Shown one piece after another: positions 8,466-18,900 of a stretch of DNA of 32,569 bases (position 1 is the stretch's first letter; every line of letters starts with the position of its first letter). Both the position numbers and the translations under genes were made by a program. This DNA comes from Flammeovirga aprica JL-4 (GTDB taxonomy: Bacteria > Bacteroidota > Bacteroidia > Cytophagales > Flammeovirgaceae), in assembly GCF_012844305.1 (NCBI RefSeq), contig NZ_JABANE010000097.1, positions 1-32,569 on the forward strand, written 5' to 3'. Below the pieces are notes generated by a model. It did not search any database and was not told the origin of the DNA. It saw only the letters and a program-made list of their open reading frames with translations.

Positions 8466-9296
8466 ATGAAACCATCTTCAAATCTATACATTCTTATTTC
8501 CTTATTCTACATATTTACTATAAACACCTCTCAAGCTCAATCACTTGCAGGTCAAACCTATATCTCTGATTATAGCATGGGTTGCGAGGGACCTAATTAC
8601 CACACAATTCATCATATGTGCTTCAATTTCAAAGAAGATTATGTCAATATTTTTTATTTTTCCACTGGCTACTCTTATGGGGAGACCAAAGAAGAGAAGT
8701 GGAATTTCATTAATATGGAAATTCCAGATGACCTTGTTAGGAAGTATAGATATACCTATATAAATGATACTTTAAGAATAATTGATGAATTAGTTAAACC
8801 AAAAAAAGTTCATCCCAATTTATATACTCCTGAATTCATTCCTTCTTTTGATTTAAGCTTTTTTCTCTTAATGTCACATATAGAGGTCTCTGACAAAGTA
8901 TCAGAACCATTATATGTAGCAAACGATTCAATAAAGCCTGAAAGACAAAATTATATGTTGTTTCATAAAGCCCCTAACATAACTCTTCATGATGGTAAGC
9001 AATATATTTCTTCTCCAATAAAAGTGATACTTCCAAACAGGAAAAACTACAAATATAAAGTATTAGGAAGGTTTGTTAATAATGAGTTCCTGTTAGACAG
9101 CATATGCATTAAAGAAAAATTCAGGAAAAAGTATAGTCAAGAAATTGATGATGCCTTGAGTCAAGTAAAGAAAAGAAAGTTCTCTTTTATCGAAAAGAAT
9201 AATTACCTAATGATTGAATACCTGTACACAAAGGGAGTATTAAAAATAAAGAAAAAGAAACTTGTAGGAAGAGATATTTCCTTTTATCAGTTATAA
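8466..9296 (+). CDS. secreted protein of unknown function
   Basis: A 276-residue protein with a signal peptide (LYILISLFYIFTINTSQA, then Q). The mature part is rich in Tyr, Lys and Phe and has no repeat or recognised domain. Visible elements are an early Cys pair (MGCEGPNYHTIHHMC) with nearby His residues, and a basic C-terminal tail (KIKKKKLVGRDISFYQL). The early part (YINDTLRIIDELVKPKKVHPN) reads like the beta-strand-and-turn style of small Bacteroidota envelope proteins with a lipocalin-like barrel, but this is a guess. It stands alone between the BspA-like gene and the SPFH gene, with its own likely promoter. No function assigned. Confidence 0.75.
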   Translation: MKPSSNLYILISLFYIFTINTSQAQSLAGQTYISDYSMGCEGPNYHTIHHMCFNFKEDYVNIFYFSTGYSYGETKEEKWNFINMEIPDDLVRKYRYTYINDTLRIIDELVKPKKVHPNLYTPEFIPSFDLSFFLLMSHIEVSDKVSEPLYVANDSIKPERQNYMLFHKAPNITLHDGKQYISSPIKVILPNRKNYKYKVLGRFVNNEFLLDSICIKEKFRKKYSQEIDDALSQVKKRKFSFIEKNNYLMIEYLYTKGVLKIKKKKLVGRDISFYQL

Positions 9297-9551
9297 CCTT
9301 CTATAGTTGAGAAATTTCGTTAGGTGTAACTGGTATCCAAACTCTGATAATATGGTAGTAATATTTCCACTCTATACCTTCTGAGGTGAAAACTAACTCC
9401 GTTGTAATAAAATAAAAGCAAGAACCTGAATAAATATCAATTCCTTAACATCACGCTAAAGATTCTTAAAACAACATCTTTATCGCAGTGTAATACGTTT
9501 ATGTATTTGTGAATATTATTTAACCAAAATAGCAACTATCAATTTATTATT

Positions 9552-10841
9552 ATGACACTATTATTCTATATTATCGTCTTCTTTTGTTTTATGTATAGTG
9601 TATTATCGGTGTTCCCGAAACTACAAGAAAACTATCCTGTCTTAAATCCAAAGTTTGGTTTGATGTCCTTCTTCTTCGGCGTTTTCACCATTGCCTTATC
9701 GAGTGCGGTGATATGGGCTGAGCCAGGGTATCAATATTTTGTAACTTACCCTAACGGACAGAAGTCTGCGATCATGAGTGAAGGTTATCACTTCACATGG
9801 TTTGGTAAAGTCCAACCTTGGAGTAAGTACATTGACATCACTACAGAAGATGTAGATGATGATGACAACTCATCAATGAAACCTGTCAATATTCGTTTTA
9901 TTGACCAAGTTACAGCATTAGGCTACCCATCAGTAAGAGTGCAGATGCCAAATACTGAGGAAGCATTTATTGATGTAGCGGTGAAATTTAGATCACAAGA
10001 GAACCTTGTGGCAATGACCTTAATCCCAACCATCAGAGAGCAATTGGTCAATACTGCTTATATGTATGCAGCACAAGACTATATTTCTGGTGATGCTCAA
10101 TCTTTCCGTCAAACTTTTGAAGAGCAATTAAAGGATGGTTCTTATGAAGTAAGAAAAATAGAGACAGCAGATACTTTATTTGATCAAGCAATTCAGCAAG
10201 AAGTCAGAGCAATAAAAGAAATTCGCAAAAAGTATCTTGTTGAAAAAGTGGCCGATGAGAAAGGCAGGTTTAAAAGAATACCTAATGAAATTTCTGAAAA
10301 CCACATCCTAATTTCTCAGGTAGTTTTACCTTCCATTGATATGGAATCTTCTTTTAAAAAGAGATTGGAGTCTCAAAGAGATGAATCTGCTAAACGTCAA
10401 TTGGAAATTCAGAGAATTGAAACAGCAAAGGCTGCACAATCAAGAATTTTAGCAGAAGGTGAAAGAGATAAAGCGGAGGAAAGAGTAAAAAGAGAAAAAG
10501 AACAAGTTTCTAGTTTGATTGCCATTGAAACGCAATTAAAACAAGAAGAGACCAATAAGAAATTGGCTAAAATAAAATTTGAAACTGCTCAATTAGAAGC
10601 AAAAACAGAAAAGATTATAGCTGAAACAAAAGCTTATGCTAACAGACAATTAGTTTCTTCAGGTTTAACGCCCGAGCAAAAATCACTTTGGGAGTACCGT
10701 AAGGATTCTGTGAAATGGGCCAATATCAGTAAGATCAAATTGCCTGAGCAATATTTCTCTGGTCAAGGTAATAGCAAAGGTGGTGATTTACTTTCAACAA
10801 TTATTGCAGGTCAGATTGCCACTTCAAATATGAAGAAGTAA
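9552..10841 (+). CDS. SPFH/band 7 domain membrane protein
   Basis: A 429-residue protein with two N-terminal hydrophobic segments (about residues 2-21 and 38-55). An SPFH/band-7-like domain follows (AEPGYQYFVTYPNGQKSAI ... AFIDVAVKFRSQENLVAMT ... up to about residue 265). Next is a long, highly charged coiled coil (about 265-375, KKRLESQRDESAKRQLEIQR onwards), and a short tail rich in Gly/Ser. This is the domain order of flotillins/prohibitins/HflK-HflC, which form large membrane-bound ring assemblies around proteases or in microdomains. The family level is fairly safe, but the closest subgroup is not clear and the usual NfeD or protease partner gene is not adjacent. It is followed by a strong terminator, so it is the end of its transcript and probably single. 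Confidence 0.88.
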   Translation: MTLLFYIIVFFCFMYSVLSVFPKLQENYPVLNPKFGLMSFFFGVFTIALSSAVIWAEPGYQYFVTYPNGQKSAIMSEGYHFTWFGKVQPWSKYIDITTEDVDDDDNSSMKPVNIRFIDQVTALGYPSVRVQMPNTEEAFIDVAVKFRSQENLVAMTLIPTIREQLVNTAYMYAAQDYISGDAQSFRQTFEEQLKDGSYEVRKIETADTLFDQAIQQEVRAIKEIRKKYLVEKVADEKGRFKRIPNEISENHILISQVVLPSIDMESSFKKRLESQRDESAKRQLEIQRIETAKAAQSRILAEGERDKAEERVKREKEQVSSLIAIETQLKQEETNKKLAKIKFETAQLEAKTEKIIAETKAYANRQLVSSGLTPEQKSLWEYRKDSVKWANISKIKLPEQYFSGQGNSKGGDLLSTIIAGQIATSNMKK

Positions 10842-10865
10842 TCTAGGTAAAATCATTTGTCATTC

Positions 10866-10911
10866 AACTCCAACTTTAGAGTATAACACGCTTTAGAGTT
10901 GGAGTTTTTTT
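10866..10911 (+). terminator. intrinsic terminator of the SPFH gene
   Basis: A 10-bp perfect stem, AACTCCAACT (10866-10875) with AGTTGGAGTT (10897-10906), runs directly into a T-run ending at 10911. It is 25 nt past the stop codon. Confidence 0.88.
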
Positions 10912-10970
10912 ATTCAAAAATCATCTAGATTATTCTTGAACGATAAATTATTCTGTAATGTTCAATGACA

Positions 10971-11020
10971 CCCACTGTTCATAATGTTAGCCATCTGCAA
11001 AGACAAATATGAACAGTGGG
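10971..11020. repeat. 13-bp perfect inverted repeat
   Basis: CCCACTGTTCATA (10971-10983) pairs with TATGAACAGTGGG (11008-11020) around a 24-nt loop. It lies between two convergent genes, 18 nt past the stop of the minus-strand gene at 11039. It may help terminate that gene, although no T-run follows. The outer CACTGTTC matches the 5' edge of the REP units at 29-30 kb, possibly by chance. Confidence 0.6.
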
Positions 11021-11038
11021 AAATATGGATTACAATCT

Positions 11039-11956
11039 TTACTTATTTTCTTTCAGCTGCTGTAGTTCATTTTTCAAGGCTCGCATTTCCTGCATCAATT
11101 CAATTTGATGAAGTGTAAGCTCTTCAATTTTCTTCAATAGTTTTAAATTCATCTCACCAAGTTCTATTCCATCCTCCTTCATTTCTTCAGCTGATGGCAT
11201 TTCAGGAAGATGTTTGTTTTCAGTAATGTATTCTTGGGTTTCTTGAAGAGAAAGTAAATTATATTCAGCATCAAAAACACGATTCGAAGTACTCGAAACT
11301 TTTACATGTACATCATCACTATTGATTTTCCCGTAAACTGAAAATTTATAGTTGGGGTTGACCTTGCCAATACCCACGTTGCCTCCATACGGGTTGAATA
11401 GTATCGGATTTCTTAAGGTATTCTCAATAATAGTCATATTGGCAATTTCTGAAGTCGAACAAGCAGTATAAAAATAGCTTGAGGTATTCAAGTCATTTTC
11501 ACTTTCTATTATTGGGTCAACATTATTCGAACTACTTTTCACATCCAATTTATTGGACGGTGTAAATGTACCAACTCCTAGCTTACCATCTTTGGTCAGC
11601 ACCATATTAAAAGTTTCAGAAGTTGATCCTGCTTCTCTAAAGACCCATTGAAAAACAGGGTATATATCGACTCTTGAATCAATTCTAAAAGTAGCACCGG
11701 GATAAGCATTATTTTTATTGCTTGCTCTAAAATTCACATCAAAATTTAGAAGAGGTGTTGTCCCTCCTACTTCTGTGGTTAATCCCAAAGGAATAGAAGC
11801 ATTAGAGAGCTGAATATCTCCATTTACATCTAATGTACTTGAAGGGTAAGGTTGATTGATGCCAACTTTATCACCTGATTGAGTGATATTTTGAGCAATT
11901 ATACTATTGCATAGCGAAAAGAAAGTGATAAATACTGTAGCAATGATTTTTTTCAT
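11039..11956 (-). CDS. secreted beta-repeat protein with C-terminal coiled coil (S74/tail-fibre-like tail)
   Basis: A 305-residue protein with a signal peptide (IIATVFITFFSLCNSIIA, then Q). It has three copies of the 'vGig..nP...LdV.G' motif: DKVGINQPYPSSTLDVNG, GKLGVGTFTPSNKLDV and GNVGIGKVNPNYKFSVYG. The C-terminus reads YNLLSLQETQEYITENKHLP, then MPSAEEMKEDGIELGEMN and a heptad coiled coil to the end. This combination is widespread in Bacteroidota cell-surface proteins and is related to the region around phage tail-fibre/endosialidase chaperone tails, here without a full S74 peptidase domain. It is probably a trimeric surface or matrix fibre. No sorting tail is visible. It shares a short 129-nt divergent spacer with the DUF3817 gene. 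Confidence 0.75.
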   Translation of the reverse strand: MKKIIATVFITFFSLCNSIIAQNITQSGDKVGINQPYPSSTLDVNGDIQLSNASIPLGLTTEVGGTTPLLNFDVNFRASNKNNAYPGATFRIDSRVDIYPVFQWVFREAGSTSETFNMVLTKDGKLGVGTFTPSNKLDVKSSSNNVDPIIESENDLNTSSYFYTACSTSEIANMTIIENTLRNPILFNPYGGNVGIGKVNPNYKFSVYGKINSDDVHVKVSSTSNRVFDAEYNLLSLQETQEYITENKHLPEMPSAEEMKEDGIELGEMNLKLLKKIEELTLHQIELMQEMRALKNELQQLKENK

Positions 11957-12044
11957 AAGAGTGCTTGTTTGACTTACATTGTTATTTTAAAAAATGATAA
12001 CACTGACAATTAACATTAAAAATCAGTTGTAGTAAAATTATTGG

Positions 12045-12052
12045 TAAATTTG
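12045..12052 (+). promoter_or_regulatory. -7 box TAAATTTG of the DUF3817 gene
   Basis: An exact TAnnTTTG match, 33 nt before the ATG at 12086. A TTG lies 15 nt upstream, shorter than the usual 19-21 nt spacing, so the -33 element is uncertain. Confidence 0.45.
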
Positions 12053-12085
12053 GCATCAATACAACAAACTTAATCACTATAAAAA

Positions 12086-12376
12086 ATGACAGGAATAAAA
12101 TTAATTCGTTTTGTAGGTCTTCTAGAAGGTATTTCTTTCCTATTAATTCTGTTTGTTTCAATGCCTTTGAAATATATCGCAGATATGCATGAACCAAATC
12201 AAATTATAGGAATGGGACATGGAGTATTATTTATTCTATATGTAGCAATTGTCTTATATATTCATTTTACTATTAAATGGGGTTATAAGAATAGTATTTG
12301 GGCATTTTTGGCTTCATTGATTCCGTTTGGAACTTTTGTAGCAGATAAGAAGATATTTAAGGAGTTTGATAAGTAA
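12086..12376 (+). CDS. DUF3817 family membrane protein
   Basis: A 96-residue protein with three hydrophobic segments, starting 'KLIRFVGLLEGISFLLILFV' and including 'GMGHGVLFILYVAIVLYIHF'. The N-terminal 'R.vg..EGiSfL.Ll...Plky' and the central 'G..HG.lFilY' are the signature of DUF3817 (YdzA-like) small inner-membrane proteins. Length is typical. Function of the family is unknown; there is no useful genomic partner, since both neighbours are independent units. It has a promoter-like box just upstream and a strong terminator just downstream, so it is transcribed alone. Confidence 0.9.
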   Translation: MTGIKLIRFVGLLEGISFLLILFVSMPLKYIADMHEPNQIIGMGHGVLFILYVAIVLYIHFTIKWGYKNSIWAFLASLIPFGTFVADKKIFKEFDK

Positions 12377-12422
12377 GCATTCGTAATGCTACCAATTGAT
12401 ATTCCTCAAAGCTTGAAAAGCT

Positions 12423-12476
12423 AAATAATCCGATAAAACACATCTTAATTGATGCTTTTATCGGATTATTTTTTTT
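12423..12476 (+). terminator. strong intrinsic terminator of the DUF3817 gene
   Basis: A 16-bp perfect stem, AAATAATCCGATAAAA (12423-12438) with TTTTATCGGATTATTT (12456-12471), has an inner CATC/GATG pair and runs into T8. It may also act on the minus strand because of the A-run at its base. Confidence 0.9.
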
Positions 12477-12594
12477 GATGAAGATATTATTCAATTATTT
12501 GATTTCACTCTAAAAAGAGAGGGTCGGTTTCCTTTCAATTGTATTTCTGAATCAAACAAAATATCATAATATTCTTCTATTTAGAACTTTAGTG

Positions 12595-12755
12595 AAGTAC
12601 TAGGACAGAAGAAAAGGGATAATTTTAGGTTAATATTTTTTATTCTAATCGAGGCAGATTTGCAGAGCATAGCCTTAGTTACGCGATAAAAATCTAACGA
12701 AGAGTAGGATAAAAAAGGTAAGATAAAATGTCCGTTTTCTTCTGTCCTAGTACTT
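12595..12755. repeat. long palindrome with 21-bp perfect termini, MITE-like (copy 2)
   Basis: 12595-12615 and 12735-12755 are perfect inverted repeats of 21 bp, beginning AAGTACTAGGACAG on each strand. The pairing continues imperfectly inward (ATTTTA, TTTTTTAT, CTA tracts). The core CATAGCCTTAG...TAACGAA matches the core of the element at 4326-4490. There is no open reading frame inside, so it would be a non-autonomous element. Confidence 0.65.
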
Positions 12756-12910
12756 AAGTATAAAAAAGTACATTATGAATGAAGTCATGGGCAAGTGATA
12801 TTGAATCCATCAACACTTTTTTTGTCTTGATAAAGTTGCTTTATCACCTACCCATAGTTTTTAATTATGGTGCAAGAACCACCTAGTCACTCTATTCATT
12901 GTACTTTAGA

Positions 12911-15900
12911 TTACTTAATCTGAATTTTTATGAATTCATGAATACTATTGTTATGAATATTCACGATATAAATTCCAGCTGTCAATTCACTCACATTCAA
13001 TTGGTCTCCTGACTGGTAATTCATTACTTCAGATATCAAAACTTTACCATTCGTATCACTTACAGTAAACTCATAACGGCCGTTAGGTAAGTTATTGAAT
13101 TGAATAAAGTCCTCTGCTGGCACAGGGTAAGCGGAGATTTTACTTCTCAAGTCGTCTGTTAATGATAAAATTGCCCCTTCTGCCGTTACTTCTACCGATG
13201 CTGTAAAACCACCATCGGCAGTTGATACGGTTATAGTTGCGGTACCAGGAGATACGGCTGTAATCATTCCTAATTCGTCTACCTTCACCACATTTTCATC
13301 TGATGTAGTCCAAGTATGGTTCAAATTAGTTGCATTTTCTGGAGCAATTGTCGCAGTTAATTGGTGCATTCCGTCAACGATTAGATCTACTGTTGATTCA
13401 GGTAATGTTACTCCTGTCACCGATATCTCTTCAACAACTTGATTGACCGTAAATACAACTTTATCTGAGAAGTCACCTTCAGTGGAGCTTGCTACAACTT
13501 CTGCTGTACCTGATCCTATAGCAGTCACCAAACCATTGTTATCAACCGTAACTACGCTTTCATCTGATGATGACCATGTGATCCCTCCTGTACATTCGCC
13601 GGTATAATCAATTGTGGCATTGACTGTAAATTTACCGTCAACATCCAACGTTTGATCTGCGTCGGTAATTGATACATTAGTTACAAGACAAGGAGTTGGA
13701 GCAGGTGCATTGACTGTAATTACAATTTTAGCTGTCAAATCGCTTTCACTTGAACTTGCTACAACTTCTGCAGAACCTGCTCCTATAGCAGTCACTAATC
13801 CATTATTATCTACAGTTACGACACTTTCGTCTGATGAGGACCAAGTAATTTCTCCCGTACAGTCTCCGGTATAATCCACTGTTGCATTCACAGTAAATGT
13901 AGCATCAATTTCTAATGTCTGATCTGCGTCAGTGATCGTTAAATTGGATACTTCGCATAGAACAACTGTAGATTGATTGACTGTAAATACTATTTTATCT
14001 GTGAAATCACCTTCAGTTGAGGTTGCTACAACTTCTGCAGTACCGGCTCCTATCGCAGTCACTTTGCCATTATTATCTACGGTTACAACACTTTCATCTG
14101 ATGAAGACCAAGTAATCTCTCCCGTACAGTCTCCAGTATAATCTACTGTTGCATTTACAGTAAATGTAGCATTAATATCTAATGTTTGATCGGTATCAGT
14201 AATCGTTACATTGGATGCAACACATGATGAAGAAGGAGTAGAAATATCTGTTTTTATCAAAATGATCTTATCCAAATTCCATTGCCATTGTTGGGTCCCT
14301 GAAGCAAGAATTTTCAATACGTAATTTCCAGCATTCGTTATTTCAATACTTCCATCTGCTTTTAACTCTTGATAGGCATCCCAAGAACCATTATTCGGTA
14401 CTGTTGTTACAATAGATTGCTCATTTAAAGTAATGGTCACTTCAGCATTATCATTAGGAGATGAAATCAAATATTTCACTTCATAACTTCCAGCTTCAAG
14501 TTGGATATCAAATTCTGCATAATCACCAGAATTCACCCAATTGATTCCTACGCCTTCTGCTTTATTGACTCCGAAAGGTACTTTTCCATCATCAAAAGTT
14601 CCGCCTGTTCTATCAAAATCTTCCGCTTCGATCACAATATCTTGAGTAGCGGAAGTGATCGTAAATGTAGCTGTACCAACAATGGTGTTGTCCACTTCAG
14701 AAGTAGCTGTTATATCTACAGTCTGACCTGATGCTCCTGCTTTTGCCTCCAATAGTCCTGTGGCGTCAACCATAGCCAATGCATCATTTGAAGAACTCCA
14801 GATCACTTTTGCATTACAAATACCTTCTGGTAAAACTTCCGCACTTAATTGGAGTGTTCCACCCTCTGCAATGGTTCTATTTGAAGGAAGAATAGTAATT
14901 GATGTTGGTGCCGAAGCTTCTGTAATTGTTACTTGAGAAGTTACTTCACCTAATTCTGTTGTTAAACGTAGCGTTGTTGTGCCAACAGATACACCTACCA
15001 ATTGTCCATTTTCATCAATCGTTGCCACTCCTTCATCATCGATTGACCATTGTACTTGAGTTGGATCACAAGCTGTTGAAGGTGTTTTAGAGAAGGTCAC
15101 TTGTACTGTTTGACAAGTGGTTAAAGCAATATTTTCCGATAAGGAAACTGAGGTTAAATCCTCACAAGAAACATCTCCATTAAATAATAACTCGAAGTGC
15201 TCTAAATTCCATTGATATGGCGTAGTACCTGAAGCAACAACCCCAACTTCATGAACACCTGCCGAAGCAATTGTAATGATTTCTGTCAATTTATACGGTT
15301 CAAAGTTATCCCAGCCATTGTTATTAATAACCGTGCTTCCTTGTAGCTGACTGTCTACATATAAATCGAGTTTCGAATCAGCAGAAGCTGTTCCTGCAAA
15401 GAAAGTTGCAGAGTAATCCCCTTCCGCTGGGAAGTAAATATGATACACTACATAGTTTCCTGTTTTTACTGCATTAATACCTTTCACTCCGGCTGTTGGT
15501 TCATAAATACCAAGTTCATCACCAAACTTCTCATCGAAATCTTCTGCTTCAATATAAAGCACATTCCCTACCGTCAATTCTAAAGAAGTCGAAACAGAAG
15601 GAGCCTCTTTTGATGTAGCCGTGATTGTCACTTTGCCTTCAGTATTCCCTGCCACAACAAGACCGTTTTCGTCAATAGTTACAAGATCGTTACTTGCTGT
15701 CCAGTTGACCTCTTTGGCATTGGTAAAATCAGGAACGAAACCCATAATTTCCATTGGTAAAGTACTATTAGGGAATACTGTTGTTCGCTTCGCTAAATGG
15801 ATTTCTGTAGGAAGTACAACCACAGCTTCTGACTGACATGTGATGGTAAGGTTTGAAGTCTCCACAGCATTATCCGCATTGGCAACTCCTTTGATTTCTG

Positions 15901-18900
15901 CTGTTCCTGCTTTTAATCCTGTAATCACACCGTTCTCAATGGAGATGATATCAGCACCAGAAATGATCTCCCAATTCACTGATTTATCAAATGCGTTTTC
16001 TGGAATTACATCCGTTTCAATCGTTAATGTACCTCCCACTTGAACTGTTCTTAAACCATCTTTTACAGTGATTGATGTTGGTAGAATTGGAGCATCAATA
16101 GCCAACGTACTTTCACAAGTAGACAACGTCGAGCTACCATCTAATAAAGTCAGTTTTAAAGAATAATCAGTACCTATTTCAGCCAATTGATCTAACTGAA
16201 TAGTGATAGGCAAGTACTGTTCTCCATTTTTAGTCAATGTCTTTTCGGCATCACCCAAAACAGTTGATCCTTTTAGTAATTCTGCCTTTACAATTCTATT
16301 CGCTAAAGCATTCACGCCGATATCAAAGGTATAAACATCATTACCGACTAAAGCTTCTTCGTACTCAAAACAATACACTTCTTCTGTACCGCTGATCATT
16401 ACAGAGACATCAATATCATCCGTAAATACCGTACCTCCATTTTCAGTATCGACTACAGTTGCTGTTATTTTAGCTGTGCCACCAATGGTTAATCCTTGAA
16501 TTTTACCCGTAAAAGCATCTACTTTTACAGCATTCTCATTTGAACTTGACCACACCACATCATAATTTTCAGCTCCTTCAGGAAGAACATTTACAATTAA
16601 TGGAGTCGTGATATTTACTTCAGTATTGAATGTTGCACCTTGTGCAATGGAAACTTCTGTAATTGGCGTCGATGCATATGGAACTGCAGTAACTGCAACT
16701 GTCTTTACAATTGAACCATCTTCTGAAGTGGCTGTGATTGTTACCTCTCCAGCATCTGCTTTGGACGTTAGCATTCCAAACTCATCTACTGCGATTTTAG
16801 TATCATCTGATGACGTCCAAGTGATCTTTTTATTCGTTGCATTTTCAGGAGTAAAAGCTACTTCCAAAGCTTCTGACTTTCCATTCATCAAATCAAAGGC
16901 TTCATTTGTGATGGAAATATCCGTTAAAGTTACCAAGTTGGATGAATTTGAAGAACGGGCAGGTGTTGCCGACATATCAAATACTTGAAGAGAAACCGTA
17001 GTATAGGTGACTTTATTTCCGCGGATTTCAATCGTCACTTCATTGCTTTCTTGTAAATATTCTAATGGAACATCTACTTCCATGGTACCAAACCAGAAGT
17101 TTCTCGAATCCTCGTACTCTCCTCTCCAATCTGTGGTATACTCCAAATCGTTACCATTCACTGTGATATAAGCAGGCACCATCGCATTTTCAGGGAATTT
17201 ACCCGAGAATCTTAAAGTTGCTTCACCTTGAGCAGGAACCACTACATTGTTGATTTGAGTGGTCATTGGTGTACGTCCCGGTACTTCTTTTCTAAATAAT
17301 AAACCGCCAATTGCTGTAGTCTCGTTATTAAGCGCTACACTCATGTATTTTTCTTCAATTGATGTTTGATCCAGCACTACATCTTTTTCAAAATTGTACA
17401 CTAAAATCACGGTTCCACCACCAGAAATTGTCATTGATCCCGGAGCCGTATTTAATCGCGTTTCATCTAAAGATACTCCACCTGTTGTTCCTTTATTTTC
17501 ATCGAAATACATGTATCGCTTATCAACATACTGCACTTTTGTAGCTTCCGTATCAAAAATATTCAAATCTACTATTGCTTCATCAAACTGCAAGTTGTTG
17601 ACGATAAGGTAGACTTTATTATTGTCTACATAAGCATCTACCTGTATATCTCTATCTGTTGCTTTTGTATCGATACGAGTTCCATCCACATCTCTCCATA
17701 GTTCATACCATTTCACAAAATCTGACCATACCCACTCACATGATGCATCATAAGCCGTACAGTTTGGATCTACTCTATCCATTAATACAGAACCGTATCT
17801 CGTCGTTACATTGCCGTTGGCATCTCTTACGTCTCCCCATTCTGCTTTTACAGGAGCGAAAGGCATAGAATAAACCACTTGAGAAGGGCGCTCCAAGAAT
17901 TGCATAAACATGCCATTGAAAGGACGTAAATTCTCCCACGCTTTTCGTTCCATTTCTTGGTTATTGATCCAGCTAGAAACCGCACCAAATTCAGATAAAA
18001 CAATGTCTTTTTTCTTGCCGAATTTATGGATATCATACCATTCCAACATGTCTAACATGGCTTCTACATGACCACCTGTACGGATCACACCTTTGCCTCT
18101 TTCACCTACTGACCAATCGTAAATATGAATACCATAGAAATCCATATTATCACCACAATTGTCAATAAAGCCCTGCCACATCACATCCCATTGATACCAA
18201 TCCTTTGTTCTCGTATCATTGACTGTTGAAGCCGTCATTTCTTGCAAATAAGGCATAAGGTCATCAGAGAACCATTGCTCATATTGATTATCTGCCACTC
18301 TGTTGATTCCATCTTTCCAATAGAAATCGTGCATACCCCAAGTCATACCGCCAATTTTTGGAGCTTTATCGCCCAAACGGTTTTTCACTCCTTCAGCTAC
18401 AAGGTTGTGGTATTCCCAAAGTTTCTCTTGGCTACTTGCATAAATCCAGCTTTTTCCGCCGACCATCATCTCCATATCAGGCTCGTTGATCACTTCCCAA
18501 TAATCGGGTAACGGTTCTCCTTTTTCACCTGAAGATTTAGCAAAGTAATGATCAAGGTACTCCGTTACCCACTCGGCAGAAGTTTCTACCTCTAAAGGTT
18601 GCCAACCGTGCCACGTTTTACCCCTTTCTCCCCAGTCCAATGTTGGATAAGTAGGGTGAGGATTTGTCCCCTGAATCATGAAACCTTTTCCTTCGTATTG
18701 TTTCGCATTCAGTTTACTTTCATACCAGTTTTTTAGCTCTTCAGCTTTAAACTTCATTGCTGACACATCAGGCTTGTTGGGGCGGTTAGGATCTTCTGGC
18801 GTATCAGAAAACTTCCAGCTAGCAGCACCATTATCTCTTCCCCAATACACATCGAGGTCATTGATAAAATAGTCGAGTTTGTCTTCTTGCCCGTCCCAAT

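Larger units (their letters stand above)
12377..12910. other. intergenic region with terminator and MITE-like palindrome
   Basis: No gene is seen in this 534-nt gap between the end of the DUF3817 gene and the end of the GH86 gene (convergent). It holds the terminator at 12423-12476 and the long palindrome at 12595-12755. The stretch 12765-12910 includes a GTACTT/AAGTAC-like AT-rich part but nothing else recognised. Confidence 0.5.

Noticed and set aside
14501..18511. Several plus-strand frames of 60-126 codons opposite the GH86 gene
   Set aside because: They are antisense shadows of a long, clearly coding gene.
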